From the NCBI GenBank assembly GCA_028290905.1, contig JAQGIW010000300.1, positions 1 through 39,297 on the forward strand: DNA of 39,297 nt, in the 5' to 3' direction. This DNA comes from Caulobacteraceae bacterium. Lineage in GTDB: Bacteria; Pseudomonadota; Alphaproteobacteria; Caulobacterales; Caulobacteraceae. The notes under the pieces were generated by a model. The model ran no database searches, was not told the DNA's origin, and worked only from the letters and a program-made list of their open reading frames with translations. A program made the translations under genes and the position numbers. This document shows, in pieces, positions 27,310 to 36,150 of this stretch (position 1 is its first letter; the number at the start of each line of letters is the position of its first letter).

Positions 27310-28440
27310 TCAGACCGCTTGCAGCGCGGGATGGATTATGTCGCCGCCGTGGGTGACCAGCGAGGACTTCAGGATGTCGTCCTCCTGGTCGGGGGCGACA
27401 GCCCCGTCCTTGATCAGGAGGACGGCGAAGGCGGCCAGGTTGCGCGCATAGAGCGACGAGGCGTCTGCCGGGATCCGCCCGGCGAGATTGCTGATGCCGA
27501 TGATCCGCGCGCCGCCGACGGGCACGATCTTGTCGGGCCGCGACCCGGCGATGTTGCCGCCGTACTCCACGGCCAGGTCGACCAGCACCGATCCCGGTTT
27601 CATCGACAGCACCTGCTCCTCGCTGACCAGTCGCGGGGCGGCGCGGCCGGGGATCAGGGCGGTGGTGATGACGATGTCCTGCTTCTTGATATGGTCGGCG
27701 ACCAGCGCGGCCTGCTTGGCCTGGTAGGCGGCGCTCATCGGCTTGGCGTAGCCGGACGCCGTCTCCGCCGCCTTGAACTCTTCGTCCTCGACGGCGACGA
27801 ACTTCGCGCCCAGCGACTCCACCTGTTCCTTGACGGCGGGCCGCACGTCGGTGGCGGTGACCACGGCGCCCAGCCGCCGGGCGGTGGCGATCGCCTGCAG
27901 GCCGGCGACACCGGCTCCCATGACGAACACCTTGGCTGGAGCGATGGCCCCGGCCGCGGTCATCATCATCGGCATGGCGCGGCCGTAGTGCTCCGCCGCC
28001 TCGATGACGGCCCGATAGCCGGCGAGGTTGGCCTGGCTGGAGAGGGCGTCCATGGCCTGGGCGCGGCTGGTGCGAGGCACGAACTCCATGGCGTAAGCGT
28101 CGACGCAGGCCCCGGCGAGGGCCTCCAGCACTTCGCGCTCCATATGCGGATTGAGCAGGCCCACGACGATCGCGCCGCGCTTCAGGAGGGCGATTTCTTC
28201 ATGGGAGGGCGCGCGCACCTTCAGCAGGATGTCGGCGTCGCCGAGGGCCGCGGCAAGATCGGGGGCTATCGTAGCTCCGGCGGCGGCGAATTCCGCGTCG
28301 GGCGTCGAGGCGCTGACGCCGGCCCCCGTCTCGACGGTCACCGAAACGCCCAGGGCCAGAAGCTTCTTGACCGCGTCGGGCGTGGTCGCCACCCGCGTCT
28401 CGCCAGCCCGGCGCTCCCTGGTCACGGCGACAACGGCCAT
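27310..28440 (-). CDS. pntAA: NAD(P) transhydrogenase alpha subunit, part 1 (NAD-binding)
   Basis: 376 residues, the soluble domain I. Landmarks are the start [26 protein letters not shown], the NAD loop [24 protein letters not shown], the [15 protein letters not shown] segment and the mobile-loop region [12 protein letters not shown]. It binds NAD(H) and hands hydride to domain III of PntB. AGGGG precedes the ATG. The 115-base gap upstream is A+T-richer than the surroundings and may hold the promoter of the pnt operon, but I see no clear -35/-10 pair. Confidence 0.97.
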   Translation of the reverse strand: MAVVAVTRERRAGETRVATTPDAVKKLLALGVSVTVETGAGVSASTPDAEFAAAGATIAPDLAAALGDADILLKVRAPSHEEIALLKRGAIVVGLLNPHMEREVLEALAGACVDAYAMEFVPRTSRAQAMDALSSQANLAGYRAVIEAAEHYGRAMPMMMTAAGAIAPAKVFVMGAGVAGLQAIATARRLGAVVTATDVRPAVKEQVESLGAKFVAVEDEEFKAAETASGYAKPMSAAYQAKQAALVADHIKKQDIVITTALIPGRAAPRLVSEEQVLSMKPGSVLVDLAVEYGGNIAGSRPDKIVPVGGARIIGISNLAGRIPADASSLYARNLAAFAVLLIKDGAVAPDQEDDILKSSLVTHGGDIIHPALQAV

Positions 28441-28555
28441 CGCGAAAAACCCCTAGAGCGCGAAGCCAACAGGCGGAATCGCCTTATGACTTAATCGCGC
28501 CTTCGAATCAAATTCCAGAACCCGTTTCAGATTTCGGACCAAGATCTTCAAGGCT

Positions 28556-28798
28556 CTAGTGGTCCTCGGCGGGCTTGCCGCGCCTGAGGAACCAAATGCC
28601 CAGGCCCAGCACCACCAAGCCCGGGATCAGCCCGCCCAGGAAGCCAGCCCCCAGACAGAACCACAGGCTCAGCATCAACACCAGGACCCCCACGTGCAGC
28701 GCGGCGTATTTCGTGAGCTCGTCGAAGACGCGGTAGGTGTGCACCTGCTCTCTGATGTTCTGGTCGCCATGGTGATAGGTGTCGGCGGCGTCATCCAT
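28556..28798 (-). CDS. aa3-type cytochrome c oxidase subunit IV-like small membrane protein
   Basis: 80 residues. The N-terminal segment YHHGDQNIREQVHTYRVFDELTKY leads into two hydrophobic helices (ALHVGVLVLMLSLWFCLGAGF, then a Gly-rich LIPGLVVLGLGIWFL). This is the pattern of the small bacterial aa3 oxidase subunit IV (COX4_pro_2). The ATG at 28798 was chosen because the family begins near YHxG; an in-frame upstream start at 28834 adds 12 residues. It lies just upstream of the pnt operon, a neighbourhood I have seen in relatives; no oxidase core gene is near. Confidence 0.8.
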   Translation of the reverse strand: MDDAADTYHHGDQNIREQVHTYRVFDELTKYAALHVGVLVLMLSLWFCLGAGFLGGLIPGLVVLGLGIWFLRRGKPAEDH

Positions 28799-28876
28799 GG
28801 TCCGGCGGGTCCCTGCTGAAAATCGAGTGGTCAAACGCGAAGTGTGCGCGGGTGCTACACCAGCAGCGGGGGCCGC

Positions 28877-29953
28877 TCAAGCTGGCCACACCGCCAGCAG
28901 GCTGCGCAGGGCGGCGACCAGCGCCAGGGGCTGGTCAACCATGATGTGGTGCTCGCTGTCGGGAATGACGATCTTCGGGATGGTGTCAGGGATCTGCGCC
29001 GGTCGCCGCGAGCCCGGGCCGTGCCTGCGGATGATCTCCGAGCGGTCGCCATAGACATGGACGAGCGGAGTGACGACGGCGGACGGGTCGAAGGCGATCA
29101 TTCCGCCGCGATCGAGCTTGGCCCACAGCCCGGGGTCGAAGCGCCACGTCCACCCCTCGCCCGATCCGTCAGCCATCGGTGCGGGCCTGAGGGAGCGGCG
29201 GGCAATGTAGTCGGCGATGAAGAGGTTTCCCGGAACCTGCGGCGGCATGAATCGGAAGCGGGTGAGGGCCTGCTCGAGTGTGGGATAGACGCGGTTGGTT
29301 CCCCCTCCCCGCCCCATCGGTCCGCGGAATCGCGGAGGCGTACGGCCGGCGGCCCGTTCCTCCTTCTCCCATTGCTCGATCTCTTCCGGCGTCGGCGGAC
29401 CGCCGAACCCGGTGTCGACCAGGATGCAGGCGCGCATGCGCTCGCGATGATGGGCCGCCGAGTAGAAGACCTGGGCGCCGCCGAAGGAGTGGCCGATGTA
29501 GATGGGCTTCACCGGGGCCTCGTAGAGCCCCGCCGCCCGGGCGCATTCGAAGATCTCGGTGGCGAACGTCTCGAACGTATAGCGCTCGCGCCAGTCCGAC
29601 CCGCCCATGCCCGATAGCGACAGGGCCGCGACGCGGTAGTCGTCGGCGAGGAAGGGAGCGATGAAACTCCACCAGTCGGCGTGGGCGCTGTTGCCGTGCA
29701 CCAGGATGAGCCCCGGCTTGCCGCGATCGCCCCAGGTCAACAGCTCGATGTTCGCGCCCAGGACGGGAACGAGCGTGCGTTCTGGAGCCTTGGCCACCGC
29801 CTCGTGAAACCAGGCCGGCGCGGGCGGCGCCTCGCCCTGGAAGGGCGCCAGCGGCGAAGCGATCTCCGGCGCCAGGTCAGGATCGAGGTGTTGTGGCTGA
29901 TCCTCGTCGACGATTGCCGGCGCAGCGGTTGCGTTCCGAATATCGTCGGCCAT
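28877..29953 (-). CDS. Alpha/beta-fold hydrolase
   Basis: About 358 residues. The HGNSAHADWW oxyanion motif, the nucleophile GHSFGG with Ser156, YGDRSE as probable acid and SEHHIM as the His region are all visible. The first 60 residues are an acidic, Pro/Ala-rich extension with no signal peptide. I use ATG 29953; a GTG at 29965 would add only MRWI. This type resembles epoxide hydrolases and haloalkane-like hydrolases by fold, but the substrate is unknown. No close operon partner. Confidence 0.85.
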   Translation of the reverse strand: MADDIRNATAAPAIVDEDQPQHLDPDLAPEIASPLAPFQGEAPPAPAWFHEAVAKAPERTLVPVLGANIELLTWGDRGKPGLILVHGNSAHADWWSFIAPFLADDYRVAALSLSGMGGSDWRERYTFETFATEIFECARAAGLYEAPVKPIYIGHSFGGAQVFYSAAHHRERMRACILVDTGFGGPPTPEEIEQWEKEERAAGRTPPRFRGPMGRGGGTNRVYPTLEQALTRFRFMPPQVPGNLFIADYIARRSLRPAPMADGSGEGWTWRFDPGLWAKLDRGGMIAFDPSAVVTPLVHVYGDRSEIIRRHGPGSRRPAQIPDTIPKIVIPDSEHHIMVDQPLALVAALRSLLAVWPA

Positions 29954-30117
29954 GATCCATCTCACGCTTCACGCCACCAGACGGCGCCGCAGCATGACTA
30001 ACAAGCGTTTGAAAAATCGCAAGCGGCGATCAAGCCGCGCCCTCTATCAAGGTCCACAGCCTCGAAAAGATTGCCGCCCGGGCGGACGAACCGGAGCCGG
30101 ACGGCCAGTTCAAGCTA

Positions 30118-30147
30118 TCGAGCCTGATCTGAAATCTCAGGCTCGAA
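30118..30147. terminator. 10-bp hairpin downstream of the small membrane protein gene
   Basis: TCGAGCCTGA (30118-30127) pairs perfectly with TCAGGCTCGA (30138-30147 region), leaving a 9-base loop. It lies 34 bases past the stop of the minus-strand gene. No T-run follows on either strand, so it is only a weak terminator candidate and might instead stabilise the transcript end. Confidence 0.35.
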
Positions 30148-30180
30148 GGTTATCACGAACCAATGAGCCGCGCCGGCGGA

Positions 30181-30369
30181 TCACTGCATCCAGCTGGGCG
30201 TACCTGTCCCCGTCTGCATGAAGCTGTACAGCAGGAAGGCCAGGAGCACCGCCGCGCACACCCCGATTCCCCTGACGACCCAGGATTCCATCTTCTCGGC
30301 CAGATGGCGCGGTTTGTGATGCTTGACCTTGACGTCTTGGGCTTCCCCCGGAATCACTGTTTCTTTCAT
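30181..30369 (-). CDS. Small single-helix membrane protein, unknown
   Basis: 62 residues. A charged, His/Lys-rich first half (GEAQDVKVKHHKPRHLAEK) is followed by one transmembrane helix (VVRGIGVCAAVLLAFLLYSF) and a short polar end. The ATG at 30369 has GAGGA-type sequence just upstream; a GTG-type start at 30408 would add 13 residues that include the ribosome site itself. I do not recognise a family. Coding is supported by the amphipathic/helix layout and start signal only. Confidence 0.55.
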   Translation of the reverse strand: MKETVIPGEAQDVKVKHHKPRHLAEKMESWVVRGIGVCAAVLLAFLLYSFMQTGTGTPSWMQ

Positions 30370-30554
30370 TTCCTCACCCTTTCCACGAAGCACTCGGCCT
30401 CTAACCACCGCCTTCGGCGCTAGAAAGGACTCCGCGAAAGCTGAACCTCACGAGAGCCGGGCGGCGCGCCTGTTGACCGGAATCAGCAGGCAGGAAATAA
30501 AATATGCGCCTCCCACCCAGCGCCGTCAATATTCGGCCGGCCTTTGCCTCGGTG

Positions 30555-31592
30555 CTACAGCGTTGGATCCTGCGCAACCCGCACCACCGTCTTGCCGAAA
30601 TTGCTGCCCTGCAGCATTTCCATGAAGGCCGCGGGCACGACTTCGAGACCTTCCCGGATATCCTCGCGGTATCGCACCGCGCCGGAGGCCACCCACGGCG
30701 CCATCTCTTTCAGGAAGGCGTCATGATGGTCGGCCACGAAGTCGCCCACGAAGAGGTCGCGCACCGCCACGCCGCGGTCCTGAAACACGGTCCGGCCTCG
30801 CGCCATCAGGGCCGCGCGGGCGTCGGCCCCCGCCTCGTCCCCATAGTGGGCGATCAGGCCGCAGATGGTCATCCGGGCTCCTTTATTGAACAGCGGCAAA
30901 ACCGCATCGAATACCGGTCCGCCAACATTCTCGAAGTAAACATCGACCCCGTCGGGGCAGGCTTCGCGGAGGTCTTCGGCGAAGGTTGGGCTCAGGTGGG
31001 AGACGCAGGCGTCGAACCGCAACTCATCGGTTACGAACCGGCATTTCTCTTCCCGCCCGGCGATCCCAACCACCTTTGCGCCGCGCAGGCGGGCGAGCTG
31101 GCCGGCGATCTGACCGACTCCGCCGGACGCGGCGGAGATCACCGCCATCTCTCCAGGCTTGGGATCGCTCATCAGCACCATACCGGCGTAGGCGGTCAGG
31201 CCCAGCATTCCCAGCACGCCCACGGCCAGGGAGATGCGGCCCTGGGCCGGGTCGAGCTTGCGCGGGATCATGTAGGACGGGCGGGCGACGCCCTCCCCCA
31301 TCAGGGCGTATTCGGCCCAGCCGTTGGTGTTGAACACCAGATCCCCCGGCGCGAAGCCCTCCATCCGGCTCTCGATCACCTCGGAAACGGTGCGCGCATG
31401 ACAGGGGGCGCCCGGGGCCTCGATGCCGCGGCGCTTGTACCCCCACTGATAGGGGTCGAGCGAAATATAGATCGTCCGGCTGAGCGCCTGGCCGGGGCCG
31501 GGAGTCGGGATCGGACCCTCGCGAAGTACGAAGGTGTCGGCGTCCGGCCATGGGCCGAGCGGCCTGTCGGCCAGGGTCCAGTACCTGTTCAT
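30555..31592 (-). CDS. NADP-dependent zinc-free MDR oxidoreductase (CurA/PTGR-like)
   Basis: 345 residues. A medium-chain reductase of the leukotriene B4 dehydrogenase / CurA branch: it has the nucleotide loop ISAASGGVGQIAGQLARL (AxxGxxG at 154-160), KVVGIAGREEKC, and VDVYFENVGG typical of the branch, and no zinc-ligand set. Such enzymes reduce the double bond of enones and related carbonyls with NADPH. The ATG at 31592 follows GGGAGG by 5 bases. It lies 26 bases after the UbiB-family gene and so is probably the third gene of that transcript. Confidence 0.88.
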   Translation of the reverse strand: MNRYWTLADRPLGPWPDADTFVLREGPIPTPGPGQALSRTIYISLDPYQWGYKRRGIEAPGAPCHARTVSEVIESRMEGFAPGDLVFNTNGWAEYALMGEGVARPSYMIPRKLDPAQGRISLAVGVLGMLGLTAYAGMVLMSDPKPGEMAVISAASGGVGQIAGQLARLRGAKVVGIAGREEKCRFVTDELRFDACVSHLSPTFAEDLREACPDGVDVYFENVGGPVFDAVLPLFNKGARMTICGLIAHYGDEAGADARAALMARGRTVFQDRGVAVRDLFVGDFVADHHDAFLKEMAPWVASGAVRYREDIREGLEVVPAAFMEMLQGSNFGKTVVRVAQDPTL

Positions 31593-31618
31593 CGCCGCCT
31601 CCCGAGTTTTCACCCACC

Positions 31619-32968
31619 TTAGGCGGCGAGCCCCACCGCCGCCAGCGCCGCCGCCTGGCGTGCGCCCAGGGCCGCCTCCGAGAACCCTTCCAGCGAGGCC
31701 TCGAAGAGACGGCGCCAGTTATGCTCGGCGCCGAGGTGCAGGAAGGCCGAGCCCAGGCCGATGGCCGCGCGGTCCATGAACACGAACTCGCGGGGGATGG
31801 TGACCGGCCCCTTCTCCTCGAGAGCCTTCTTCACCTGGAAGGCCTCGCGCCGGCCGTAAGCGCCCGGGGCTACCCCGTCGGCGACCGTGCGGACCCGGTC
31901 GTCGAGGAGGGGACCATAGATGAAGCGGGCCCAGATTCCGAGCACGTCCGCCAGGTCCTGGGAGAGGCCCTTGAATCCCCAGGCCTCGTAGGCGGCGATT
32001 TCGCCGGCCTTGTCGCCCGCCACGATGGACCGGTAGAGCTTGACCACCCCGCCTACGAACTTCGGCGGGAAGATGCGCACGCAGCCGAAATCGAGCAGGT
32101 TGAGCCGGCCGCCGGCCTCGGCGAAGCTGTAGTTGCCCAGATGTGGATCGCCGTGGATGATGCCGAGGTGGGTGAGCGGAGACCACCAGCCCTCGAAGAG
32201 GATTCGCGCCACCTGGTTGCGGGTCTTCTGGTCCGCGTCCTTGAACGTCCGTAGTCCCTCGCCGTCGAGCCATTCCATGGTCAGCAGCCGGGCGGTGGAG
32301 AGGTCAGGTTCAGGGGTGGGAATCCAGATGTCGTCGCGATCCGCGAAGTAGGCGCCGTAAAGACGCATGGCCCGGGCCTCGCGGTCGTAGTCCAGCTCCT
32401 CGCGGATGCGCTCGCCGATCTCCTCGGCCATCTCGCGGGTGTCGATGGCGCTGAACATCTGGCGCCCGAGGCCGAGCATGACGCGCAGCTGGCCTAGGTC
32501 GCTCTCCACCGCGCTCTGCATCTCGGGATATTGCAGCTTCACGGCCAGGGTCCGGCCGTCGTGGGCGGTCGCCCGGTGCACCTGGCCCAGGGAGGCGGCG
32601 GCGGCGGGCGCCTGGTCGAACTCGGCGAACCGCGATTGCCAGTCGGGGCCGAGCTCGGCGGCCATCCGGCGGCGCACGAAGGCCGGCCCCATGGCCGGGG
32701 CGTTGGTCTGCAGCTCGGCCAGTTCGGCGGCGAACTCCGGCGGCAGCAGGTCCGGCACTGTGGCCAGCAGCTGGGCCACCTTCATCAGAGGGCCCTTGAG
32801 CTTGCCGAGCGTCTCCTTCAGCGCCTTCGCGTTGCGCGCCGTGGTGTCGCCGTTCGCAAATAGGGCGTTGGCCCCGAACGTCGCCGCCGCGCCGGAAAGC
32901 CCCGCGCCTACCCGGGCGAAGCGCGCCACGCGGCCGCTCAGGCGATCGCGCTCGGGATCATCGACCAT
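31619..32968 (-). CDS. ABC1/ADCK/UbiB-family kinase-like protein
   Basis: 449 residues of the UbiB (COQ8-like) family of atypical kinases tied to ubiquinone synthesis and membrane lipids. The KxGQ motif of the family reads KVAQ here (PLMKVAQLL, near residue 60), the A-rich loop is AAAASLGQVHRA, the catalytic loop HGDPHLGN has Asp274 and LLDFG has Asp293. There are no transmembrane helices at the C-terminus, which ends AALAAVGLAA. It starts six bases after the oligoendopeptidase gene. The KVAQ form is, from memory, common to a set of proteobacterial relatives and may be a natural variant. Confidence 0.9.
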   Translation of the reverse strand: MVDDPERDRLSGRVARFARVGAGLSGAAATFGANALFANGDTTARNAKALKETLGKLKGPLMKVAQLLATVPDLLPPEFAAELAELQTNAPAMGPAFVRRRMAAELGPDWQSRFAEFDQAPAAAASLGQVHRATAHDGRTLAVKLQYPEMQSAVESDLGQLRVMLGLGRQMFSAIDTREMAEEIGERIREELDYDREARAMRLYGAYFADRDDIWIPTPEPDLSTARLLTMEWLDGEGLRTFKDADQKTRNQVARILFEGWWSPLTHLGIIHGDPHLGNYSFAEAGGRLNLLDFGCVRIFPPKFVGGVVKLYRSIVAGDKAGEIAAYEAWGFKGLSQDLADVLGIWARFIYGPLLDDRVRTVADGVAPGAYGRREAFQVKKALEEKGPVTIPREFVFMDRAAIGLGSAFLHLGAEHNWRRLFEASLEGFSEAALGARQAAALAAVGLAA

Positions 32969-32974
32969 CAGACC

Positions 32975-34777
32975 TCAGACCAGCGCCTCGAAGGCGTCCA
33001 CCAGTCGCTCCAGCCGCAGGCAGCCCCCTCGCCAGAAGCTGGGCAGGCGGGGATCCAGGCCGAACGGCGCCAGGGCTTCCACATAGGTGCGCGTGCCGCC
33101 CCCCGCCAGCAGGCGTTCGTAAAGCGCCGTGAAGGCAGCCGGATCGCCGCGGCGGGCCTCCATCAGAGCCTCCACCAGCAGGTTTCCGAAAGCGTAGGCG
33201 TAGACATAGAAAGGCGCGTGCACGAAGTGGCTGACATAGCCCCAGTAGTGCTCGTAGCCGGGGTTGAGCCGCACGGCCGGTCCCAGGCTCTCGCCCATGG
33301 CCGCCATCCACAACTCGCCAATCGCTTCCGGCGACACCTCGCCCTCCTTGCGGGCGGCGTGGAAACGGCTTTCGAAACGGTGGAAGGCGATCTGGCGCAC
33401 CACCGTGTTCAGGGCGTCCTCGATCTTGCCGGCCAGCAGGCCGCGACGATCCTCCGGCGTCGCCTCCGCGAGCAGGCGGTCGAAGAGCAGTCCCTCGGCG
33501 AAGATCGAGGCGGTCTCCGCCAGGGTCAGGGGCGTGTCCGCCAGCAGCGTCCCCTGGGGCGCGGCCAAGGTCTGGTGGACGGCGTGGCCGAGTTCGTGGG
33601 CCAGGGTCAGCACGTCGCGCCGCTCGCCCATGAAGTTCATGAAGACGTAGGGGTGACGCGGCGCGGTCACCGAATGGGAATAGGCCCCCGACTGCTTGCC
33701 GGGCCGGGGCAGCGCGTCGATCCACGGCCTGTCAAAGAATAGTTTGGCGCGGTCCGCCAAGGCCGGGTCGAGGTCGGCGAAGGAATCGAGCACCATTCCG
33801 CGGGCCTCGTCCCAGCCGTAGGCGCGCGGGGTCGCCGCGGTGAGGGGCGCGTTGCGGTCCCAGTGGTCCAGGCGCGTCTTGCCCATCACCTTGGCCTTCA
33901 GCCGGTAATAGCGGTGGCTGATCTTCGGATAGGCCTCGACGACGGCCGCCTCGAGGGCCTCCACCGCGGCGCCGTCCACCTCATTGGCGATGTTGCGCGC
34001 GGCGATCGGGCCGTCGTAGCGCCGCCAGCGGTCCTCGACCTGCTTCTCGGCGGCGAGGGTGTTGTAGCACAGGGCCAGCACGTCCTCGCGTTCGGCCAGG
34101 GCCTTGGCCAGGCCCTTGGCGGCGACGCGGCGCCGGTCGGTGACCGGGTCCGACAGGCGGTTCAGCGTTTCCGACAAGGTGAGGCGCTCGGCGCCCACGC
34201 GGGCCCGCAGCCGCGCCAGGGTGTCGTCATAGAGCCGCACCCAGTTGGCGATCGCCGGGGCGCGGTCCACCAGCAGCCGCTCCATCTCGGGGCTCAGCTC
34301 GTGCGGACGCGACAGGCGCACCCGGCGCAGCCAGGGTCGCCAGCGGGCGGCGGCGGGGTCGGCGGCCATGGCGGCCTCGAGCTCGGCGTCCTCCAGGGCG
34401 TTCAGCTCCAGAGTGAAGAACACCGCCTCGGCGCCGATGGCCGCCGACTTGGCCCGCACATCGGCCTCGAACAGGGCCCACTTCGGGTCGTCCCGGCTGA
34501 CCGAGGCGGCGAGACCCGCATAGGCCCCGACGCTCCACAGGGCGTTAGTCGCCTCCTCATAGAGCCCGACGCCGCTCGCGATCAGGGCGCCCAGCCGCGC
34601 GGGATCGGAGCGCGCCGCCACGAACTGGCCCTTCAGCCCCACCAGTTGGGCGTTCGCCCGGCGGGCCGCGTCCAGGTCGGCGGCGATCCGCGGATCGTCC
34701 GGCCCCGAGTAGAGGTCGTCCAGGCTCCAGCATGGAGGAGCGGCGGCGGCGCTGAGATCACGGGTCGGGGCGTTCAT
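32975..34777 (-). CDS. M3-family oligoendopeptidase (PepF-like)
   Basis: 600 residues of the oligoendopeptidase F group of M3 metallopeptidases, which cut peptides of modest size in the cytoplasm. The zinc motif HELGH is at residues 394-398 (LAHELGHAVHQ), with the third ligand Glu in LAETASIFAEGL further on. The N-terminal half is helical and typical for the family. The start MNAPTRDLS has no rival nearby. It probably heads the peptidase-UbiB-MDR operon, with 6- and 26-base gaps. Confidence 0.93.
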   Translation of the reverse strand: MNAPTRDLSAAAAPPCWSLDDLYSGPDDPRIAADLDAARRANAQLVGLKGQFVAARSDPARLGALIASGVGLYEEATNALWSVGAYAGLAASVSRDDPKWALFEADVRAKSAAIGAEAVFFTLELNALEDAELEAAMAADPAAARWRPWLRRVRLSRPHELSPEMERLLVDRAPAIANWVRLYDDTLARLRARVGAERLTLSETLNRLSDPVTDRRRVAAKGLAKALAEREDVLALCYNTLAAEKQVEDRWRRYDGPIAARNIANEVDGAAVEALEAAVVEAYPKISHRYYRLKAKVMGKTRLDHWDRNAPLTAATPRAYGWDEARGMVLDSFADLDPALADRAKLFFDRPWIDALPRPGKQSGAYSHSVTAPRHPYVFMNFMGERRDVLTLAHELGHAVHQTLAAPQGTLLADTPLTLAETASIFAEGLLFDRLLAEATPEDRRGLLAGKIEDALNTVVRQIAFHRFESRFHAARKEGEVSPEAIGELWMAAMGESLGPAVRLNPGYEHYWGYVSHFVHAPFYVYAYAFGNLLVEALMEARRGDPAAFTALYERLLAGGGTRTYVEALAPFGLDPRLPSFWRGGCLRLERLVDAFEALV

Positions 34778-34828
34778 CGGGGAGATCTCTCCAGCGACCC
34801 TATCAAAGCCGCGTCGACGCCGCGCGGG

Positions 34829-35152
34829 TCAACCCTCGTCGTTCGCTGCCGCCGGCGCCGGTCGCCGGCGGCTCCGGCGCAAGCCCGGCCGCGGTTCGCC
34901 CTTGGCCTTGGCGGCGATCTCCTTCAACTTGACGGTCTGCAGAGCCGAAAGCGCCGCTCCGGGCTGACCCTTGTCGGGATCTCCGAACGCCCGGCCGTAG
35001 GTCTCGACCCGCGCGGCCACCGAGCCCAGGAACTCGCCCTCCCAGTCGCTGAGATCGACTCCCGCGCGCTCGGCCGTCCGACGGGCCTTTCTCAGCGCGT
35101 TCAACGCCGCGCGACGGGCCTGGAGACGAGGGTCGGGCGAGCTTCGCTTCAC
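34829..35152 (-). CDS. Hypothetical basic protein translationally coupled to gapR
   Basis: 107 residues, strongly basic at both ends (RLQARRAALNALRKARRTAERAG at the start, LRRSRRRPAPAAANDEG at the end), with a middle helix-friendly part (SDWEGEFLGSVAARVETYGRAFGDPDKG). Starts at GTG 35152, overlapping the gapR stop as GTGA, with GGAGGA in the last gapR codons as ribosome site. I do not recognise a family. Being made with GapR and rich in Arg/Lys, it might bind nucleic acid or GapR; this is inference only. Confidence 0.75.
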   Translation of the reverse strand: MKRSSPDPRLQARRAALNALRKARRTAERAGVDLSDWEGEFLGSVAARVETYGRAFGDPDKGQPGAALSALQTVKLKEIAAKAKGEPRPGLRRSRRRPAPAAANDEG

Positions 35153-35415
35153 AATCCTCCGATGGCCGAGATGTAGAGGTCGATCAAGGCCTCTTCTTCC
35201 TGCCGCTTGGCCTTGTCTTGCTTGCGCAGGCGCACGACCTTGCGGACGATCTTGGTGTCGAAGCCTTCGCCCTTGGCCTCGGCGTAGACCTCCTTGAGGT
35301 CGGTCGACACGGCCGCCTTGTCCTCCTCCAGGCGCTCGATGCGCTCGATCAGGCTTTTGAGCTTGCCCTGGGCGGTCGTGTCGATCGTGTCCAGTGCCGC
35401 GGCGCCGTCGGCCAT
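35149..35415 (-). CDS. gapR: GapR (DUF2312) chromosome-structuring protein
   Basis: 88 residues matching the DUF2312 family: a long coiled-coil helix (GKLKSLIERIERLEEDKAAV), KEVYAEAKGEGFD, and the conserved basic VRKVVRLRKQDKAKRQEEEA, ending LIDLYISAIGG. In Caulobacter crescentus GapR clamps overtwisted DNA ahead of replication and transcription and aids topoisomerases. The length and layout agree with the known family. Divergent from folE by 132 bases. Confidence 0.95.
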   Translation of the reverse strand: MADGAAALDTIDTTAQGKLKSLIERIERLEEDKAAVSTDLKEVYAEAKGEGFDTKIVRKVVRLRKQDKAKRQEEEALIDLYISAIGGL

Positions 35416-35432
35416 GTGGGAAGTCCTCGATA

Positions 35433-35461
35433 TTGAAAGGTGAAGCGGCGGACCTTAAGGA
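35433..35461 (+). promoter_or_regulatory. Possible folE promoter
   Basis: TTGAAA (35433-35438), a 17-base spacer and TAAGGA (35456-35461) lie 87 bases upstream of the folE ATG. A start near 35468 would put the two competing hairpins described at 35468-35508 at the very beginning of the transcript. Confidence 0.3.
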
Positions 35462-35467
35462 TCGCTG

Positions 35468-35508
35468 CGCCCCAAGTCATCGCCCCAGCCAACGCCCTTG
35501 GGGCGTTG
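35468..35508 (+). promoter_or_regulatory. folE leader with two mutually exclusive hairpins
   Basis: CGCCCCAAG (35468-35476) is perfectly complementary to CTTGGGGCG (35497-35505), while CAACGCCC (35490-35497) is perfectly complementary to GGGCGTTG (35501-35508). The second arm is shared, so only one stem can form at a time. The ATG of folE is 40 bases further. No known riboswitch class was recognised. Confidence 0.4.
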
Positions 35509-35547
35509 TCCACAGAAGACTGATCCAAACGGGGACCGGAGACTCCC

Positions 35548-36126
35548 ATGACCCGCCACACCGTCACCCAGGCCGAGGCCGAGGAGGCCGTCCGTATCCT
35601 GATCCAATGGGCGGGCGACGACCCCGACCGCGAAGGCTTGGCCGAAACGCCCTCCAGGGTCGCCAAGTCCTACCGCGAACTGTTCGCCGGCTACACCACC
35701 GATCCCAGGGGCTATCTCGAGCGGACCTTCGAGGAGGTGGGCGGCTACGACGAGCTGGTGGTGCTGCGCGACATCCCGGTGGTCAGCTTCTGCGAACATC
35801 ACATGCTGCCGGTCATCGGCCGCGCCCATGTGGGCTACCTGCCCACCAACCGCGTCGTGGGCATCTCGAAGCTGGCCCGGGTGGTGCACGGCTTCGCCCG
35901 GCGCCTGCAGATCCAGGAGAAGCTCACCGCCGAGATCGCCCATGCCATCGACGAGGTGCTGTCGCCCAAAGGCGTTGGCGTGGTCATCGAGGCCGAGCAC
36001 AGCTGCATGACCCTGCGTGGCGTCAACACGCCGGGGGCGAGCCTTACCACCAGCCGGCTGACCGGCGTCATTCGCGACGACGCCCGCACCCGTCAGGAGT
36101 TCCTGAGATTGGCTAGGGGGACCTGA
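35548..36126 (+). CDS. folE: GTP cyclohydrolase I
   Basis: 192 residues. Converts GTP to 7,8-dihydroneopterin triphosphate, the first step of folate synthesis. The zinc ligands of the FolE1 type are present: Cys82 and His85 in [12 protein letters not shown] and Cys153 in [28 protein letters not shown] and QEKLTAEIA are family stretches. Cytoplasmic decamer by family knowledge. The ATG at 35548 starts MTRHTVTQ and follows GGGGACCGGAG, a usable ribosome site. Convergent with rpmJ. Confidence 0.97.
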   Translation: MTRHTVTQAEAEEAVRILIQWAGDDPDREGLAETPSRVAKSYRELFAGYTTDPRGYLERTFEEVGGYDELVVLRDIPVVSFCEHHMLPVIGRAHVGYLPTNRVVGISKLARVVHGFARRLQIQEKLTAEIAHAIDEVLSPKGVGVVIEAEHSCMTLRGVNTPGASLTTSRLTGVIRDDARTRQEFLRLARGT

Positions 36127-36150
36127 ACCGCGCCGGCGGCTGAACCGGGC

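Noticed and set aside
34829-35152. Protein assigned as a nucleoid partner of GapR
   Set aside because: Only the gene coupling and basic composition support this, so it is left as a hypothetical protein.
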